64,000 bases of DNA, taken from contig OAPG01000011.1 of assembly GCA_900208305.1 (NCBI GenBank), positions 558,001-622,000 on the forward strand, read 5' to 3'. Every line of letters starts with the position of its first letter. Position 1 is the stretch's first letter. The stretch comes from Melanopsichium pennsylvanicum (taxonomy: Eukaryota; Basidiomycota; Ustilaginomycetes; Ustilaginales). The notes beneath the pieces are model-generated. The model was not told where the DNA came from, did no database searches, and saw nothing but the letters and a program-made list of their open reading frames with translations. The position numbers were made by a program, and so were the translations under genes. Below are positions 1 to 11,044 of the stretch, one piece after another.

Positions 1-50
1 AGCTGGAAAGCACTGACAAACAGCAAAGAAAATGTTTTTAAAAAAGTATG

Positions 51-151
51 TTCCCTGCCGGGGAATCGAACCCCGATCTCAGCTGCTTTAGAGTGATATA
101 TTAATTCACCGTCTTGAAAAAGCCGTATCTTGACCGTTAGACGAACAAGGA
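51..151 (-). tRNA. tRNA-Glu (anticodon TTC) with a 29-nt intron
   Basis: Reading the minus strand, a complete cloverleaf can be folded: a 7-bp acceptor stem (151-145 with 58-52, allowing G-T pairs), a 4-bp D stem, an anticodon stem CGGCT/AGCTG (125-121 with 84-80), and a T arm CGGGG-TTCGATT-CCCCG. The seven-base loop places TTC at 118-116, which decodes GAA (Glu). The loop is interrupted after position 37 by an AT-rich intron at 114-86, the canonical site for eukaryotic nuclear tRNA introns; the spliced tRNA is 72 nt. No CCA is encoded, as expected for a eukaryote. It lies downstream of QCR8 on the same strand. Confidence 0.93.
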
Positions 152-601
152 CGTTCTTGTTGGATGTGTACGCAACAAGAAACAATTTAAACTACACAAT
201 TTAGTCATCTTCACCGATTCTTTTTGCAGCTGCTGTCGTTAGTTCTACTAAAATCATAGGCGCAAAAACATAGATGCTGAGCGGCTTGATCTGGATGGTT
301 GCCGACGCAAATGTATCTTGACCATTCAACGAACTGGGACTCATCACGGCGAGAAGGCCTACAGCAATGTGTGTATCAGTCTGAGACAGAGTAAAAAACA
401 CTCCTCGAACACACTGCGGGCCTGCGGACGTACCAATCGCATAAAGACGAAATCTTGTGACTGCAGGTGGGGGAGAGTCTGTCTCAAAGCAAGAAATTTC
501 GGCTTTCTGACTCTCTCTCTCACACACACATATCTGTGCGTGAATTTAGATGCGATTACGACAAGATGTACAGAGACACAACGATTAGAGACGCTGCAGG
601 T
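152..601. other. QCR8 3' flank
   Basis: About 450 bases between the tRNA and the QCR8 stop codon. It holds a short mixed CT/CA run near 512-530. I see no supported gene; the small open frames here have no recognisable protein features and probably include the QCR8 3' UTR. Confidence 0.5.
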
Positions 602-1823
602 TTACTCGTCGTGACCGTGCTCGAGGTGACCGGCTTTGGAATTGTAGTAGGCATTCTTGCTCTTGGCCCAGGCAATGAGGCCATAACCTGTTGAGTGGAC
701 ATGTGCATAGCATCATCACAAGCATCACCATAGATTTGCCGTTTCACCGAATTTGTAAATGGAGCCGTGCCGGTAAGATGACCATATCACAACATAATCG
801 CATCAACGTACCAACCAAATTGTGATGAAGAGCATGGAAAAAACGAAACGTGTCAGCAAACAGAATCGATCATCGTAAAAGAGTGGAAATGCGGATCAAG
901 GTCGGTGATTAGGGCGAATAACGTACCGGCAGCGAAAGGAACAGCAAAGTAAGGAGCCTGCTGCATGATACGCTTGAAACCGTAGAAGATGTAAGAGTGG
1001 AGAGCACCCTTCATAGCATTCTGTTGGAAAGGAGAGACAGAATACTGGATGATACCCTTCTGGGCTGGGCCGCCCATGTCACCCCACCAGCCCATCTATT
1101 GTGATTTGGCGCGGTATCGCAACGACATGAGCGAAGTGCAAGTCATATTGAATGTGGTAGAGGGCCGTTAAGGTTGGTGAAGTAGTGTCGAGAGGCGTAT
1201 CATCGTTGGAAGCGACGTTGTTGAAAGTATGTGTGGTTTTCGAAGGTCGAGTAGATCAGTGAAAGGCCGTAATAAAGTATCATTGGATGATCATAATCCG
1301 TGCATGCGAGCAAGAGTAATTGCGGAGATAGCGAGAGAGAGCATGTGAAGAGATGTCCACGAGTCGCGAAGTGCGGGTTTTGCGCGAGTGCGCAAGAAGC
1401 GAGCGAGCGAGCGGTGATTCGAGCGTAGGCGGATCCGATTGAGTATTTGCGATACCGGATGTGAGTTTGATTGAGCATAGGAGTGCAGTTGTCAAGAAAT
1501 GAGAGGAACAGCGACCAGCGTGGGTTAGAGATAGAAGAAGTTGATTGTACGGATTGTCAGTGGACTGCATCTTCACCATGAACAAAGGGGCTGCCACGCA
1601 GAATCCTGGAACACCTTGCACCTTTTCTACCTTTCCATGTTTCAATCTTTTTTTTTTTTTCCCGAGCTTGCGCTATGTCGTACTTTGTCCAGTATGATAT
1701 TGACGTTTGGCGAACTCTAGCGTTATTCATCTAGCAAAGCTGCGAAACCTGCATGCTTCTGGTACGACCACGGATCCTACTGCGCTAGGTGGGAGCACTT
1801 ACGTATTTCTTGCCCGTGGGCAT
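602..1823 (-). CDS. QCR8: Cytochrome bc1 complex subunit 8 (three exons)
   Basis: Small membrane subunit of respiratory complex III (ubiquinol-cytochrome c reductase) in the mitochondrial inner membrane, where it packs against cytochrome b. I assemble three exons: 1823-1803 (a 21-nt exon encoding MPTGKKY, donor GTAAGT), 1095-927 (begins MGWWGDMGG, a family signature) and 687-602 (ends in a conserved NSKAGH block, then TAA). Introns are 1802-1096 (707 nt, acceptor TAG) and 926-688 (donor GTACGT, acceptor CAG). The product is 91 residues, close to the yeast protein, and the first exon recreates the yeast-like arrangement of a short Gly/Lys/Tyr leader directly before MGWWG. An in-frame ATG at 1853 would add ten residues. 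The middle exon alone looks like an 80-residue gene whose tail is really intron. One membrane segment is expected in the middle of the protein. Confidence 0.9.
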
Positions 1824-1853
1824 GCCTGAGAATGAGACCTGAGATGCGCGCAT

Positions 1854-2897
1854 GATTGAATAAATCAGTACGATGTGTGATGAAGGTGATGTCTTAGGTG
1901 AAAAGAGGATGTAAGGTGACAGCGACGACGACGATGGCTACGATATTGAATCCGACTCTGCGGGCGAGGTTGAGTGAGTTGCGCGATCCGAGGCTTTCTT
2001 CGAGTTGCCAATTTCTTTGGGAAGCGGAACCGAACCTCAAAGTGCCCCGCTGCGAATTCCATACCGAATTTCCGAACCAATCCGACTGACAGTCGCTACG
2101 ATTTGTAATCCACAGAGCTTGAATTTCGTATTCGTACGAAAAGTCACAAGATTACGCGCTTGTTAGCCTGTAGAGTCTCACAAAGTGGAATACGCGCGAG
2201 AATTGCAGACACGCCCCATCATGCAATGTATGTACATTACTAAGAACGACTCTCACCCGCGAGACGGTAGAAAACATATGATTGACATTAGGTTTTTTTA
2301 TGGGGAAACGATGTACTTTGTAGGTTGAGACGGTCCAAAATGTCAAAGGGAAGCAACTGCAGGGAAACGGAGCAAAGTAAGTCGTCAGTGATGGTGATTG
2401 ACAGATATCCACGCAAGAATAGGGATCTCATGGATAGAGGTTTCGTTGGTCTCTTCAGCAGCGGAAAGGGTGCCATCAAATGGTGGTCTGCAAGGATGAA
2501 GCAGAGAACCGAGCTAGAAATGATGCCGACATGATAGATCGTGAGCTTGCACAACCCTGACCAGCACATGACGATGCTGTAGAGTAGCGGAGCAGCAGGC
2601 TCTCATTACGCTGCCGAATGGCAACATGGTTGCGTTCATGTACTGACATGTCAAGAGATTACAAGTGGCGATGCCATTCTGGCTCAATGGCAACTCTCAA
2701 ACGCACGCTCAGTAGTGAATTAGCTAGCGACTCTATCACAACCACAATAATAAGCCCAATGGAAAAGAAGCAATTGCATGCGTGATGTACAAGCGAAGAC
2801 GAATGAAAAGACCGCCTTATCGCAGGATAGTGAACTGCTGAAGATAATGCGCGACCCAACTGCCAGAGCGTCAACGCACGTTGTGAAAGAGGATCAT
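1854..2897. other. Intergenic: QCR8 promoter and ROM2-like 3' flank
   Basis: About 1 kb between the QCR8 first exon and the stop of the RhoGEF gene, both on the minus strand. It should contain the QCR8 promoter and 5' UTR and the RhoGEF 3' UTR. No convincing coding region or RNA gene was found. Confidence 0.45.
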
Positions 2898-5800
2898 TCA
2901 ACCCTTGATGGACGAGCTCGAAGACGACACGGAACCACTGCTGGAATCTTTGTCGGTATGCAGCCTTACGCAGAACACGGTGGTGTCGCCAATGAAGACA
3001 ATCTGGTTTCTGCTGGCTGCCACCGACTCCCACACAGGATTGCGCTGTACCGGTGGCGGTCTTGGCGTCGAAGCCTGTCCGAACGCATATGGCATCTGAG
3101 GCCTGGGCGCCGGCGGGAAGGGAGCTGCAGGGTGAACCATCGGAGCGACGGGTGCGCCGGGGAAAGGGGGCGCGCCAGGTCTCTGCATTCGAGGCGCGCC
3201 TGGTCGGATTCCACCAAAGCCACCTGCGACAACTGGGGTACCAGGCACAATCGCGCCGTTCGGCGGAGGCGCAAACCCTGGTCTCGCAACAGGGTAAGGT
3301 GTCATCGGCGGACCCATGCCATTCTGCAGCGGCGGCATAGGCCGACCGTAAGGGCCCATCATGGCAGCGTTGAACGAGCTGGCTCGCATCGCTGCAACTG
3401 CCTGTGCGTTCTGCTGGTGCAGGCTGGGCGTGGGCGGGGGCACGTCGGCAAAGAGGCATCGAAGGTTGACACCGGTGATGACTTGGTGCAGCGCGCCTGT
3501 CTCGACGTGGCGCACTTCGACGAAGCTCGGCTCGAATGCGAGGACGTAAGGATGGTGGTAGGCAAAGGAGGACGGATTTCCTTCCCAGTGAATGATCCAG
3601 TTGCCCTTGGCACGCCAGCCATTCTTGTTGACATAGAAGGCGAACTCGTCGTAGCACAAAAGGAACTCGCCAGAGATACGGTAAATAGCGATGGGCTTGA
3701 CGTTCTCCCGACGGTGAACAAAGTCGAGCGACGTGTCGGCAGGGTCGAGCAGGCCTTGCGTATCGAGCGTCTCGAGGTCGACGATCTCGAATCCTTTGGT
3801 GCAGCCGACACAGAGCTTGGTCTTGAGGAAGTGGATCGAGCTTGACTCGGTGGGGATGTAAAACTCTTTGAACACGCGCAGCGTGTCCTGACCACCTTGA
3901 AGCAGCTTCTTGAACGTGGGCTGTTTCTTGCCTCGCACGTTCTGTTCGATCGGCTCGAGCGTCTTAATGGTGGACGAGAGCGAGCTCGACTTGACGACGC
4001 AGACCAGAGTGCGTCCCAAGCAGATACCTGCACGGAAGAAGGAGGTGTGCGACGAGATACGGCGACCACGTTTGAGCGAGCCCATTGGGTCCGAGGGGTC
4101 CAGGGCATCGAGTGTGAAGGTGTGCACCGACTTCTCCGCAAGCACGATGAGGATCTGGTATTCCTCCAACACGTCGACCTGGGTGACGCCTGGCAAAGGC
4201 AGAACTTTGGTCGGCGGTCGAGCCTTCTCGCGCAAGTCCGAAAGGTAGACACCGTCGTCGGTGCCGTAGATAATCCGTCGACCGAAATCGAACGGCACTG
4301 AGCAATTGACACGGTTAGGACCAAGGAAGAAGTTCTCCGAGAGCGTTATTGTGTCAAAGATGTTGCTGCGCTGTCGAAGGATCTCTTGTCGAGACTCGAT
4401 GCTCTCAAACCACTTCTTTCGGCTGACAAAGGTGCTAGCCCACAGCGTCATCGAGTAGCCCTTTTTGCCGAGATAGGTAAAAGTCAGAGCGTAGCCTGTC
4501 TTAGCATCCTGCTTGGGAGCTGTGCCCGGATTGCCACTGTAGCGCGTGCCTGTGGAGGTGCGAGACATGACCGATTTGGGCCGAGTCGAGCTGCCCTTAC
4601 CTGTAGGCACTTCATCGTAGACAGTGACAATGAGCAACTCAAGAGGGATGGGCTTGCGATAGACCTTGTACAGCTCGTGTTTGTTGACCACCTTGGGCTT
4701 GACCATGAGCAGCGCATGGTCGAACAGGAAGACTTGCAGCTCTGCGCTTTCGCTCTGCGTACCGCCGCGCTTCTTGAGCGGGCCTTTGAAGACCAGCTCT
4801 CGTTGCTCATCTCTCAATCGCAGATCGACGGCTTCTCCTTGCTTGAAGACCAGCTGCTGGTCGAGTTGGGCCAGTGTGAATCGGTTCTCGCTCTTTCCGG
4901 TCTCTACGTTGACCTTTGTCAGAAACTCTTTGACGATCTTGATGACTTTGGGAATCGTCTGCTTGTCCGGGTGGTCCTCCGGGGTGTATTTGACGACTTG
5001 CTCCAGGAGCAAGGGGTATCGTGCCAGTCGGGTCGTGGGCTTGGTGAGGTAGCCGTTCAACTCGAGCTTGCGTGACTGCGGCAGACGTTCGGTCTCGTCG
5101 ACAAACTTGGCAAAGGCCGAGTTGGCCGACTTCTCCTTTTCGAATTCGTACTTTCCGTACAGCTGGTGTGCACCGTACTTGACGAACGGCTGGAAGTGAG
5201 GCACCATCTCGAGCAAGATGTCTCCGATTCGGTCGACGACATCACCTTGCTTCTGACGCTTGGTGAGCAACTCGGACAGCTTGGCGTTGACGGCGTGGAT
5301 CTCGAGCACATTCCAGAAGACCTGAGTGACGAAGTCGTCTCGGTGGTCTTCGGGGATGACCTCCGAGGTGCGGAGCGGCTTGACCCACTGGTCGCGCAAA
5401 TACTCCATGTCGGCTACAAAGTCGCGCTCGGTGTAGACGACCTCGTTAATTGCCTCTTGTCTCTTACGCTCCGTGTCGTCGAGGCTGTCAAAGACCTCTT
5501 TGGAGACAGAGTCAGCCCACAGAGCACCACGCTCCTTTGTGTCGTTGATCGACTCCCTGCTGACGCTGCGCTTGAGGACCGCCTGCGGTTTCATGTTGAG
5601 CCGAGCTTGCTGCTCGAGGCGTCTGGGACAAGCGATGCTGTAGCAGAGACGATCGCGGGAACATGTCGGTGAGTAACAGTCGGTCAGAAGCGTGAAGACA
5701 CCAGTGGGCAGAGCATCGTCGTCATCTTCGTCGTCAAGGGCGGACCCCGACTGAATGCCGTTGTAGATCGAAGTTGCAGGTGTCGTGGCAGCGGGCGACC

Positions 5801-7793
5801 GTGATGTAGAGGCGGGCTGCCTGCTAGAGGTCATGGAAGACAAGGACGCGGTCGGGCCCACACTCGAAGCTGAATTGCCCCTGCTGGGCGTGGGATGACC
5901 TGGGGACCTGCGATCATCGTCAAAATCGCCTTCAACGCCAAATCCGGATGTAGGCACACGAACCTTGAACTGATAGATCTCGGAAGCGGAATCTCGCAGT
6001 CGATGATCGTAGGTGACGTCGTGGAAAAACTTTTGAGCATCGAGCGCGCGTCCGAGCAGCAGCGCGAGGTTGCGATCGGTCGTCTTGATGATGTAGGCGA
6101 TTTTATCGACCGCTTCGCGACCGTCGAATGCATCGCTATAGGTGAGGCCATCCTTTGTTCTTTCCGAGAGGATGACGCGCGCACGGAAGGCCTCCGCAAC
6201 CTTGGAGAGCATGGCTGGATACACGAGAGGTCCTCTTCGACTGGATAGCATGACTTGTGAACGACCGCCGGCGATGCTGCCGGGAGGAGAGGCTGGTCCT
6301 GCAAAGGATGGACGTGATGCATTCTGCCCAAACGAAAGCGAGCGGTAGTCACCTCGTCCGATGGTGGATGCCTCGCTGGGATCATCCCATCGTGATGAGG
6401 CGCCAGCCTGCTGATTGGCGAAGCTTGGAGCATAGGCGGCTTGAGCGGCCTGCGTCGACGATGAAGCGGTGCGAGCGCGGGGCGGACGATCCCATCCTCC
6501 GCCCGGAGCTGCGCTCGAATTGACTGCCACCGACATGTTGTAAGGAGTCATGGTGCCGAGCGCGGCACCTCCAGCAAAGTAGCCGCTGGCATTGGGCGGC
6601 AAGGTAGTGGTGGATCCGTAAAAGGCTCGCGAAGCGTTCTGAGCTCCTGGCAGCGTGTAGATCGAGTTGGCGATCGATTGACGATCCGACTCCATGGAGC
6701 CTCTTCTGCGACCGTCGCCGCCGTAGATGGACGAGGCGGGCGAGCGAGTTCCAAGCAGGTTCTCGAAGAATGCATTCGAATAGACCTCCTGATCGTGCGA
6801 CGCGGTGTGCTGCGCTTCATCCGTGCCCGGATCAGCCGACAAGCCCAAATGGCCGTTGCCACTGCCGTCGATTCGGAGTGAAGCCGCGTTCGACGAGGTG
6901 ACGGCAAGTTGAGCGGCTTGGCCTTGCGAACCGAAACTGCCGAGCTTGCGGCTGGCCACCGACATGGGGCTGGTGGGAGTGCGTGCTGCGTCTCCATCCC
7001 CGAACCAGAAAGTGCTCTGCTCGATGGTGTTGCTACTCTCGATGCTCGGTAGTCGCGGTGGACCGTCGACCGAGTTGAGCGCAACTTTGTCGAGGCCATA
7101 CGAGAGTTCAGCACCGAGGCCCTCGGCACGCGAATGCAACGAGAAATCCGAGACGATCGAGGCACGTGGAGAAGCCGCGTTGGGATTCGAGTAGCCCGAC
7201 TGGCCTTGTGGCGGGAAAGCCGTGCTGCTGTTACCGTTGATACCGTTGCTACTCGGGCCGGTACCATTGCCCTGCTGACTTAGGTAGTGGCTGGCGTAAG
7301 CGCTGGCGGGCGTTGTGGAGGCTGGAGGGCCACGGTAAGCGTCCGCTGCGCTTGATGCGAGGCCATTGTACTGCGAGTATCCGGAAATGGAGGATCTCGG
7401 ATCGGAGCTGGCGACCGAAGGTACGGTGCTGATCCTTCGATCCGCGTGAGAGTCATAGGAATGGCTGGGGTCGTGCGAAGGAGTGTAAACGGACGGATAG
7501 TAGGATGGCGTTGCGGTTTGCGTTGCCGCGTTTGGGGGTATCACCATGGAAGGATCTATATACATGTTGGGCGCAAAGGGAGCAGCGCCATATCCATTGC
7601 CGGGAGGGATACCATTCCATCGTTGGTTGACGGCATATGAGTTGGGAGGGGCACGGAAGACACCCGCTTGGCCGGGTTGACTAAAACTTTGTTGTTGTGG
7701 ACCTTTTGGCTTGGCGGTGGGACGACCAAAGATGTTTTCGTAGGCGGTAGTCCTCTTGTCAAGAGGAGCGCCAGGTCCTGCTCCTGCCGGCAT
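2898..7793 (-). CDS. ROM2: Rho1 guanine nucleotide exchange factor, ROM1/ROM2 type (DEP-DH-PH-CNH)
   Basis: Predicted GEF that activates Rho1-type GTPases at the plasma membrane in cell-wall integrity and polarised growth (family knowledge). The uninterrupted 1631-residue frame has the ROM2 domain order: a disordered Ser/Gly/Asn-rich region (1-510), DEP (about 520-612), a conserved short Cys cluster CYSPTC...CYSIAC (706-722) that precedes the DH domain in fungal ROM2 proteins, DH/RhoGEF (about 775-965, with ERDFVADMEYL and the LTKPTTRLARYPLLL helix), PH (about 995-1140) and a citron-homology (CNH) beta-propeller (about 1160-1440 and beyond). A Pro/Gly/Met-rich stretch of roughly 130 residues separates LRCLFADV from a final strand-like segment IVFIGDTTVFCVR, so the low-complexity sequence seems inserted inside the CNH domain. 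The start is the ATG at 7793-7791; no introns are needed. The assignment to the ROM2 group is strong; the specific GTPase partner is inferred. Confidence 0.92.
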   Translation of the reverse strand: MPAGAGPGAPLDKRTTAYENIFGRPTAKPKGPQQQSFSQPGQAGVFRAPPNSYAVNQRWNGIPPGNGYGAAPFAPNMYIDPSMVIPPNAATQTATPSYYPSVYTPSHDPSHSYDSHADRRISTVPSVASSDPRSSISGYSQYNGLASSAADAYRGPPASTTPASAYASHYLSQQGNGTGPSSNGINGNSSTAFPPQGQSGYSNPNAASPRASIVSDFSLHSRAEGLGAELSYGLDKVALNSVDGPPRLPSIESSNTIEQSTFWFGDGDAARTPTSPMSVASRKLGSFGSQGQAAQLAVTSSNAASLRIDGSGNGHLGLSADPGTDEAQHTASHDQEVYSNAFFENLLGTRSPASSIYGGDGRRRGSMESDRQSIANSIYTLPGAQNASRAFYGSTTTLPPNASGYFAGGAALGTMTPYNMSVAVNSSAAPGGGWDRPPRARTASSSTQAAQAAYAPSFANQQAGASSRWDDPSEASTIGRGDYRSLSFGQNASRPSFAGPASPPGSIAGGRSQVMLSSRRGPLVYPAMLSKVAEAFRARVILSERTKDGLTYSDAFDGREAVDKIAYIIKTTDRNLALLLGRALDAQKFFHDVTYDHRLRDSASEIYQFKVRVPTSGFGVEGDFDDDRRSPGHPTPSRGNSASSVGPTASLSSMTSSRQPASTSRSPAATTPATSIYNGIQSGSALDDEDDDDALPTGVFTLLTDCYSPTCSRDRLCYSIACPRRLEQQARLNMKPQAVLKRSVSRESINDTKERGALWADSVSKEVFDSLDDTERKRQEAINEVVYTERDFVADMEYLRDQWVKPLRTSEVIPEDHRDDFVTQVFWNVLEIHAVNAKLSELLTKRQKQGDVVDRIGDILLEMVPHFQPFVKYGAHQLYGKYEFEKEKSANSAFAKFVDETERLPQSRKLELNGYLTKPTTRLARYPLLLEQVVKYTPEDHPDKQTIPKVIKIVKEFLTKVNVETGKSENRFTLAQLDQQLVFKQGEAVDLRLRDEQRELVFKGPLKKRGGTQSESAELQVFLFDHALLMVKPKVVNKHELYKVYRKPIPLELLIVTVYDEVPTGKGSSTRPKSVMSRTSTGTRYSGNPGTAPKQDAKTGYALTFTYLGKKGYSMTLWASTFVSRKKWFESIESRQEILRQRSNIFDTITLSENFFLGPNRVNCSVPFDFGRRIIYGTDDGVYLSDLREKARPPTKVLPLPGVTQVDVLEEYQILIVLAEKSVHTFTLDALDPSDPMGSLKRGRRISSHTSFFRAGICLGRTLVCVVKSSSLSSTIKTLEPIEQNVRGKKQPTFKKLLQGGQDTLRVFKEFYIPTESSSIHFLKTKLCVGCTKGFEIVDLETLDTQGLLDPADTSLDFVHRRENVKPIAIYRISGEFLLCYDEFAFYVNKNGWRAKGNWIIHWEGNPSSFAYHHPYVLAFEPSFVEVRHVETGALHQVITGVNLRCLFADVPPPTPSLHQQNAQAVAAMRASSFNAAMMGPYGRPMPPLQNGMGPPMTPYPVARPGFAPPPNGAIVPGTPVVAGGFGGIRPGAPRMQRPGAPPFPGAPVAPMVHPAAPFPPAPRPQMPYAFGQASTPRPPPVQRNPVWESVAASRNQIVFIGDTTVFCVRLHTDKDSSSGSVSSSSSSIKG

Positions 7794-9577
7794 TGTGTAG
7801 CGCGGTCAAGTCGGGCGGAAGGAGCAGCCAGGATTGGATCGGATGGGCGATCGAATGGGCGTGCGCAGGCAATAGAGCAACGACAATCGAGCCTGTTGCA
7901 GCGTTTGAATTGGATCGACCACCTATTTTGGCGAGGTGGAGAATGCTCAAATAAGGCGATGGGACGGGTTTGGTGACAGTGAACCGAGCGTCAAAATCCT
8001 TTGACCATAAGTGTAGCAGGGCGTCAAGTGAGGAATGCACAAGGACGGGGCAGGCGATTTGTACAAGCTCGTAGAGGGAGGGTCGTGATGGCGGTCGTAA
8101 TGTAGCGTGAAGAAGATGCTGTAGTGGTGTAGTTTGCGGGAAGAGGGGGCTCAACGTGGACGCATCATCGAGCCAGAAGGCGAAATCGATTATGGCGCTC
8201 AAAGGCGGGATGAACCAGGACTGTGCGTATCAGAGGACCATGGGACCAGCACAAGGACGCAAGCGCTGAAGCAGAACCTTGTGTTCGATGTCCAATGAAG
8301 CCTGTCAAGTTGAAGACGGACGTCAAGACGAATGCAGGCAGCTGGAGGGGATGTGAACGTTGTGCAAATGGGGACGCTGTCTTGAATCTATAGGGCAAGC
8401 GCGAGATCAGAGGTAGCAAGAACCAGATCGGCGAGGATTCATCTGCTGAAAGTTGCTGAAAGCGAATGTGGTCAATCACGCGTGCTGTTTGGTTGCAAGA
8501 CTTTGCACGGCGATGTGTGGATTGTTCTTTCGAGGCTGACTTTCGAGGTAGAGAAGCTGCTGAGCCGGATGGAAATAGGATCGCTATGTGCTTGTGTGCG
8601 TGTGGCTAGGCGTGTATAGAGGTGTGTGTTGGTGGAGGGATGTGAAATCAGGAACCAAGGGGAGCTGATAAGATTGAGGGTGTGTGTGCGTGCAGACGAG
8701 ATAGGGAAGGAAGATGACGATGGTGAAGTGGTGCGAAGCGGGTCGTCGAGTGGTTGCGGCGCGACTTGGCGTCAGATGCATTTCTCTGGCTGTGTGTCTC
8801 TGTCTCTGCTCGCTTTGGGACTGAAACGAGTCTCGAAAGTCTCAAAGGATGCCAAAGTCGACCGACGGTGAGCAACCGGGCGGCTGACTACGTCTTCTTC
8901 GACTCTATGTAATTCCCACTTGATTTTTTTTTGATTTTTGATTTTTGATTTTTTTGAATTTGTTGGTTTTCCGTTCTTAAAATCGGCAGCAGCGCACACA
9001 AAGCTCCCGTGTCACTGTTTCAAGATCGAGAGAAATTCACCTTTTACTCGGTCTCCACGCTAGCGCTCTGCACAGTTAAGAAGCGCCTCTGTCCGCCCCG
9101 GATTTGATCGATTTCTGCAATAAAAACACACCAAACCAAAATGAGCGTTCGCACGGATCTGTTGCAGAGCTTGAGTACAGAGGGTGACTGTAGCGGATCG
9201 TGATTTGGAGCTGTCAAGCTTGCATGTGTTTCGAGACCCGATCAATCAAACCACCTTTACGATCTCATGTGGACCCTCTTTGCAACCCACACAGCAGGTG
9301 CAGTCCTCTGCCGTCCGCAAACCACCTGCCGCGTTTGGCGCCTCATGCCCTACCAAGATTGAAGAGCCCAGTCTTATAGTATATCTCACATGTTTGTCCT
9401 GCATTGTCAAACGACTCCACGGTGTGCCACTCCAGGTAGACTTCTGGAACTTATGGCGTCCAATTCGATCGGTCCCGGACAACAGAAATTTACGAACAAA
9501 GTCACCCAGAGAGATGGCTGTAGAGATTTACCGATTCCAAAGCCATGTTGCAAGGCTTAACGGGAATCGAGGAAACC

Positions 9578-9581
<4 letters not shown>

Positions 9582-9626
<45 letters not shown>
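9582..9626. repeat. (TC)n microsatellite
   Basis: About 45 nt of uninterrupted TC dinucleotide repeats followed by T-rich sequence, in a non-coding region. Confidence 0.95.
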
Positions 9627-9630
<4 letters not shown>

Positions 9631-10066
9631 CTTTAACTGATTTTTGTCTGGTGTCTGTCGACACACAATATTCGGAGAAATGACTCCGAAGAAAAGCACG
9701 CAGCAATTGTGCCACCTCGCAAATATCACACCACCAGAAGCCATGCCTCCATCCAATCACCGCATGTACTCTTCAGCATTCTACTTTACCCAGCGAATCA
9801 CAATGTACGTCAGAAGACTCGATGAAAAAGGGATCGTAGAGCCGTCGCCGAGTACGATTTACGAGAGGTAAGAGCAGGAAAGGGGTCAGGGGCCGCCCTT
9901 GGTCCATGCTGGCTCACTAGAACGTATGACAGCTGAGATCAGAGACACAATTGATTTAAAACGGCTGCCAGCCTGATCTCCCCACTAATAGGAGACATTA
10001 AGATTTGGTTTTAAAATATCGTTATTTTTTCTCTAATGGTTTTGCAGGCGTTGAGACACAAGAGAA

Positions 10067-10096
10067 AGAGAGAGAGAGAGAGAGACACACACACAT
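10067..10096. repeat. Compound (AG)n-(AC)n microsatellite
   Basis: An AG-repeat run passes directly into an AC-repeat run, in the non-coding region upstream of the carrier gene. Confidence 0.85.
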
Positions 10097-11044
10097 AAAG
10101 AGAAAAAGGGTATGCAGGACGCCTGCCGAACGACGTACTTTGGTGTGCTCCAGGCCCACTCAGCTGCACAACCCAACTGACTCCAAATCCAAGAAAGGGT
10201 TGCTACTCTAGCGCGTCACACGCTTCATCGACACTTGGGAAGATAGACACACAAATCACCATTGCACGCTCAAGAGCTCGCTATCTTGTATTCACACAAA
10301 GGCACATCATCATTGTTTACTTGGAGCGAGCATCTATGTGGGGTCGCAACAAACAGTTGTCGGTCAAGGAGCGATTTAGAATAGGTTAGAGGGTGCGTGT
10401 TGAAAAGACGCCGTGTTAACTTTGAGAAAGTGGCTCGCTTGGCCCATGCTCGAGAGTCATGTTGCAAAACAAAACTCAGGCATCTCGGATAGTGGCTGTG
10501 TGAGGGAAACCATACGATTCGGCGTTTTAAGTATCAGACGCAAGAAGAACAAGCGAAGACACCCTCGATCAACAAAGGTGCATATGAGCCAATACAAGGC
10601 AGAAGTTGGCCGTTCTTTTGTAATCCTTAGTAAGGATGAGTAATGCAGTCCAGCTGAGCTGAACCTCCACGTTTTCGCGCATTAGGATGCAACGAAGGAG
10701 AAAAAAAAAAAAAAAAAAAAGTTGGGAAATGGGAATTCTCATATTTGGACAACCTTCAAATTTTTACGGTGCCCTCTACTGCAAGCCCTTCATCATCGGT
10801 GCAACCGACAAGCTACGTCTCTTTCCCAGCAAGAGGGCACGGTGTAATCATTTGCAGAGGAGTAACATAGCTATCACACGCATAAGCTTGATTCAACACG
10901 GTTGCTCCGACATTTTCCCACGTTCTAGCAAGACGCTTTCGGATCTAGCTTGACCTTAGTTTTAGCTTTGTCTAAGCTGTATGACCTTGTTCTGCCAACA
11001 AACCTCTCAGAATTTGAGCTCATTGCTTAGCGCAAGCACTAATC

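Larger units (their letters stand above)
7794..11044. other. Divergent promoter region between the RhoGEF and carrier genes
   Basis: A 3.25-kb gap between divergently transcribed genes. It contains several low-complexity runs (T-rich near 8922-8955, (TC)n at 9582-9626, AG/AC run at 10067-10096, A-run near 10699-10720). Open frames here either lack an ATG, run through the microsatellites, or show no domain. I see no supported gene. The length leaves room for long 5' UTRs of both neighbours. Confidence 0.4.

Noticed and set aside
853..1095. QCR8 as a single-exon 80-residue gene
   Set aside because: The last residues are translated intron after a GTACGT donor; the true C-terminal exon at 602-687 and N-terminal exon at 1803-1823 fit the family better.
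2659..7267. Many long open frames on both strands overlapping the RhoGEF gene, up to 355 residues
   Set aside because: They are antisense or out-of-frame shadows of a GC-biased gene; they show Arg/Ser-rich composition and no domains, while the 1631-residue frame has a full domain set.
9184..9636. 150-residue open frame before the carrier gene
   Set aside because: No domain, its C terminus is translated (TC)n microsatellite, and codon use is not like neighbouring genes.
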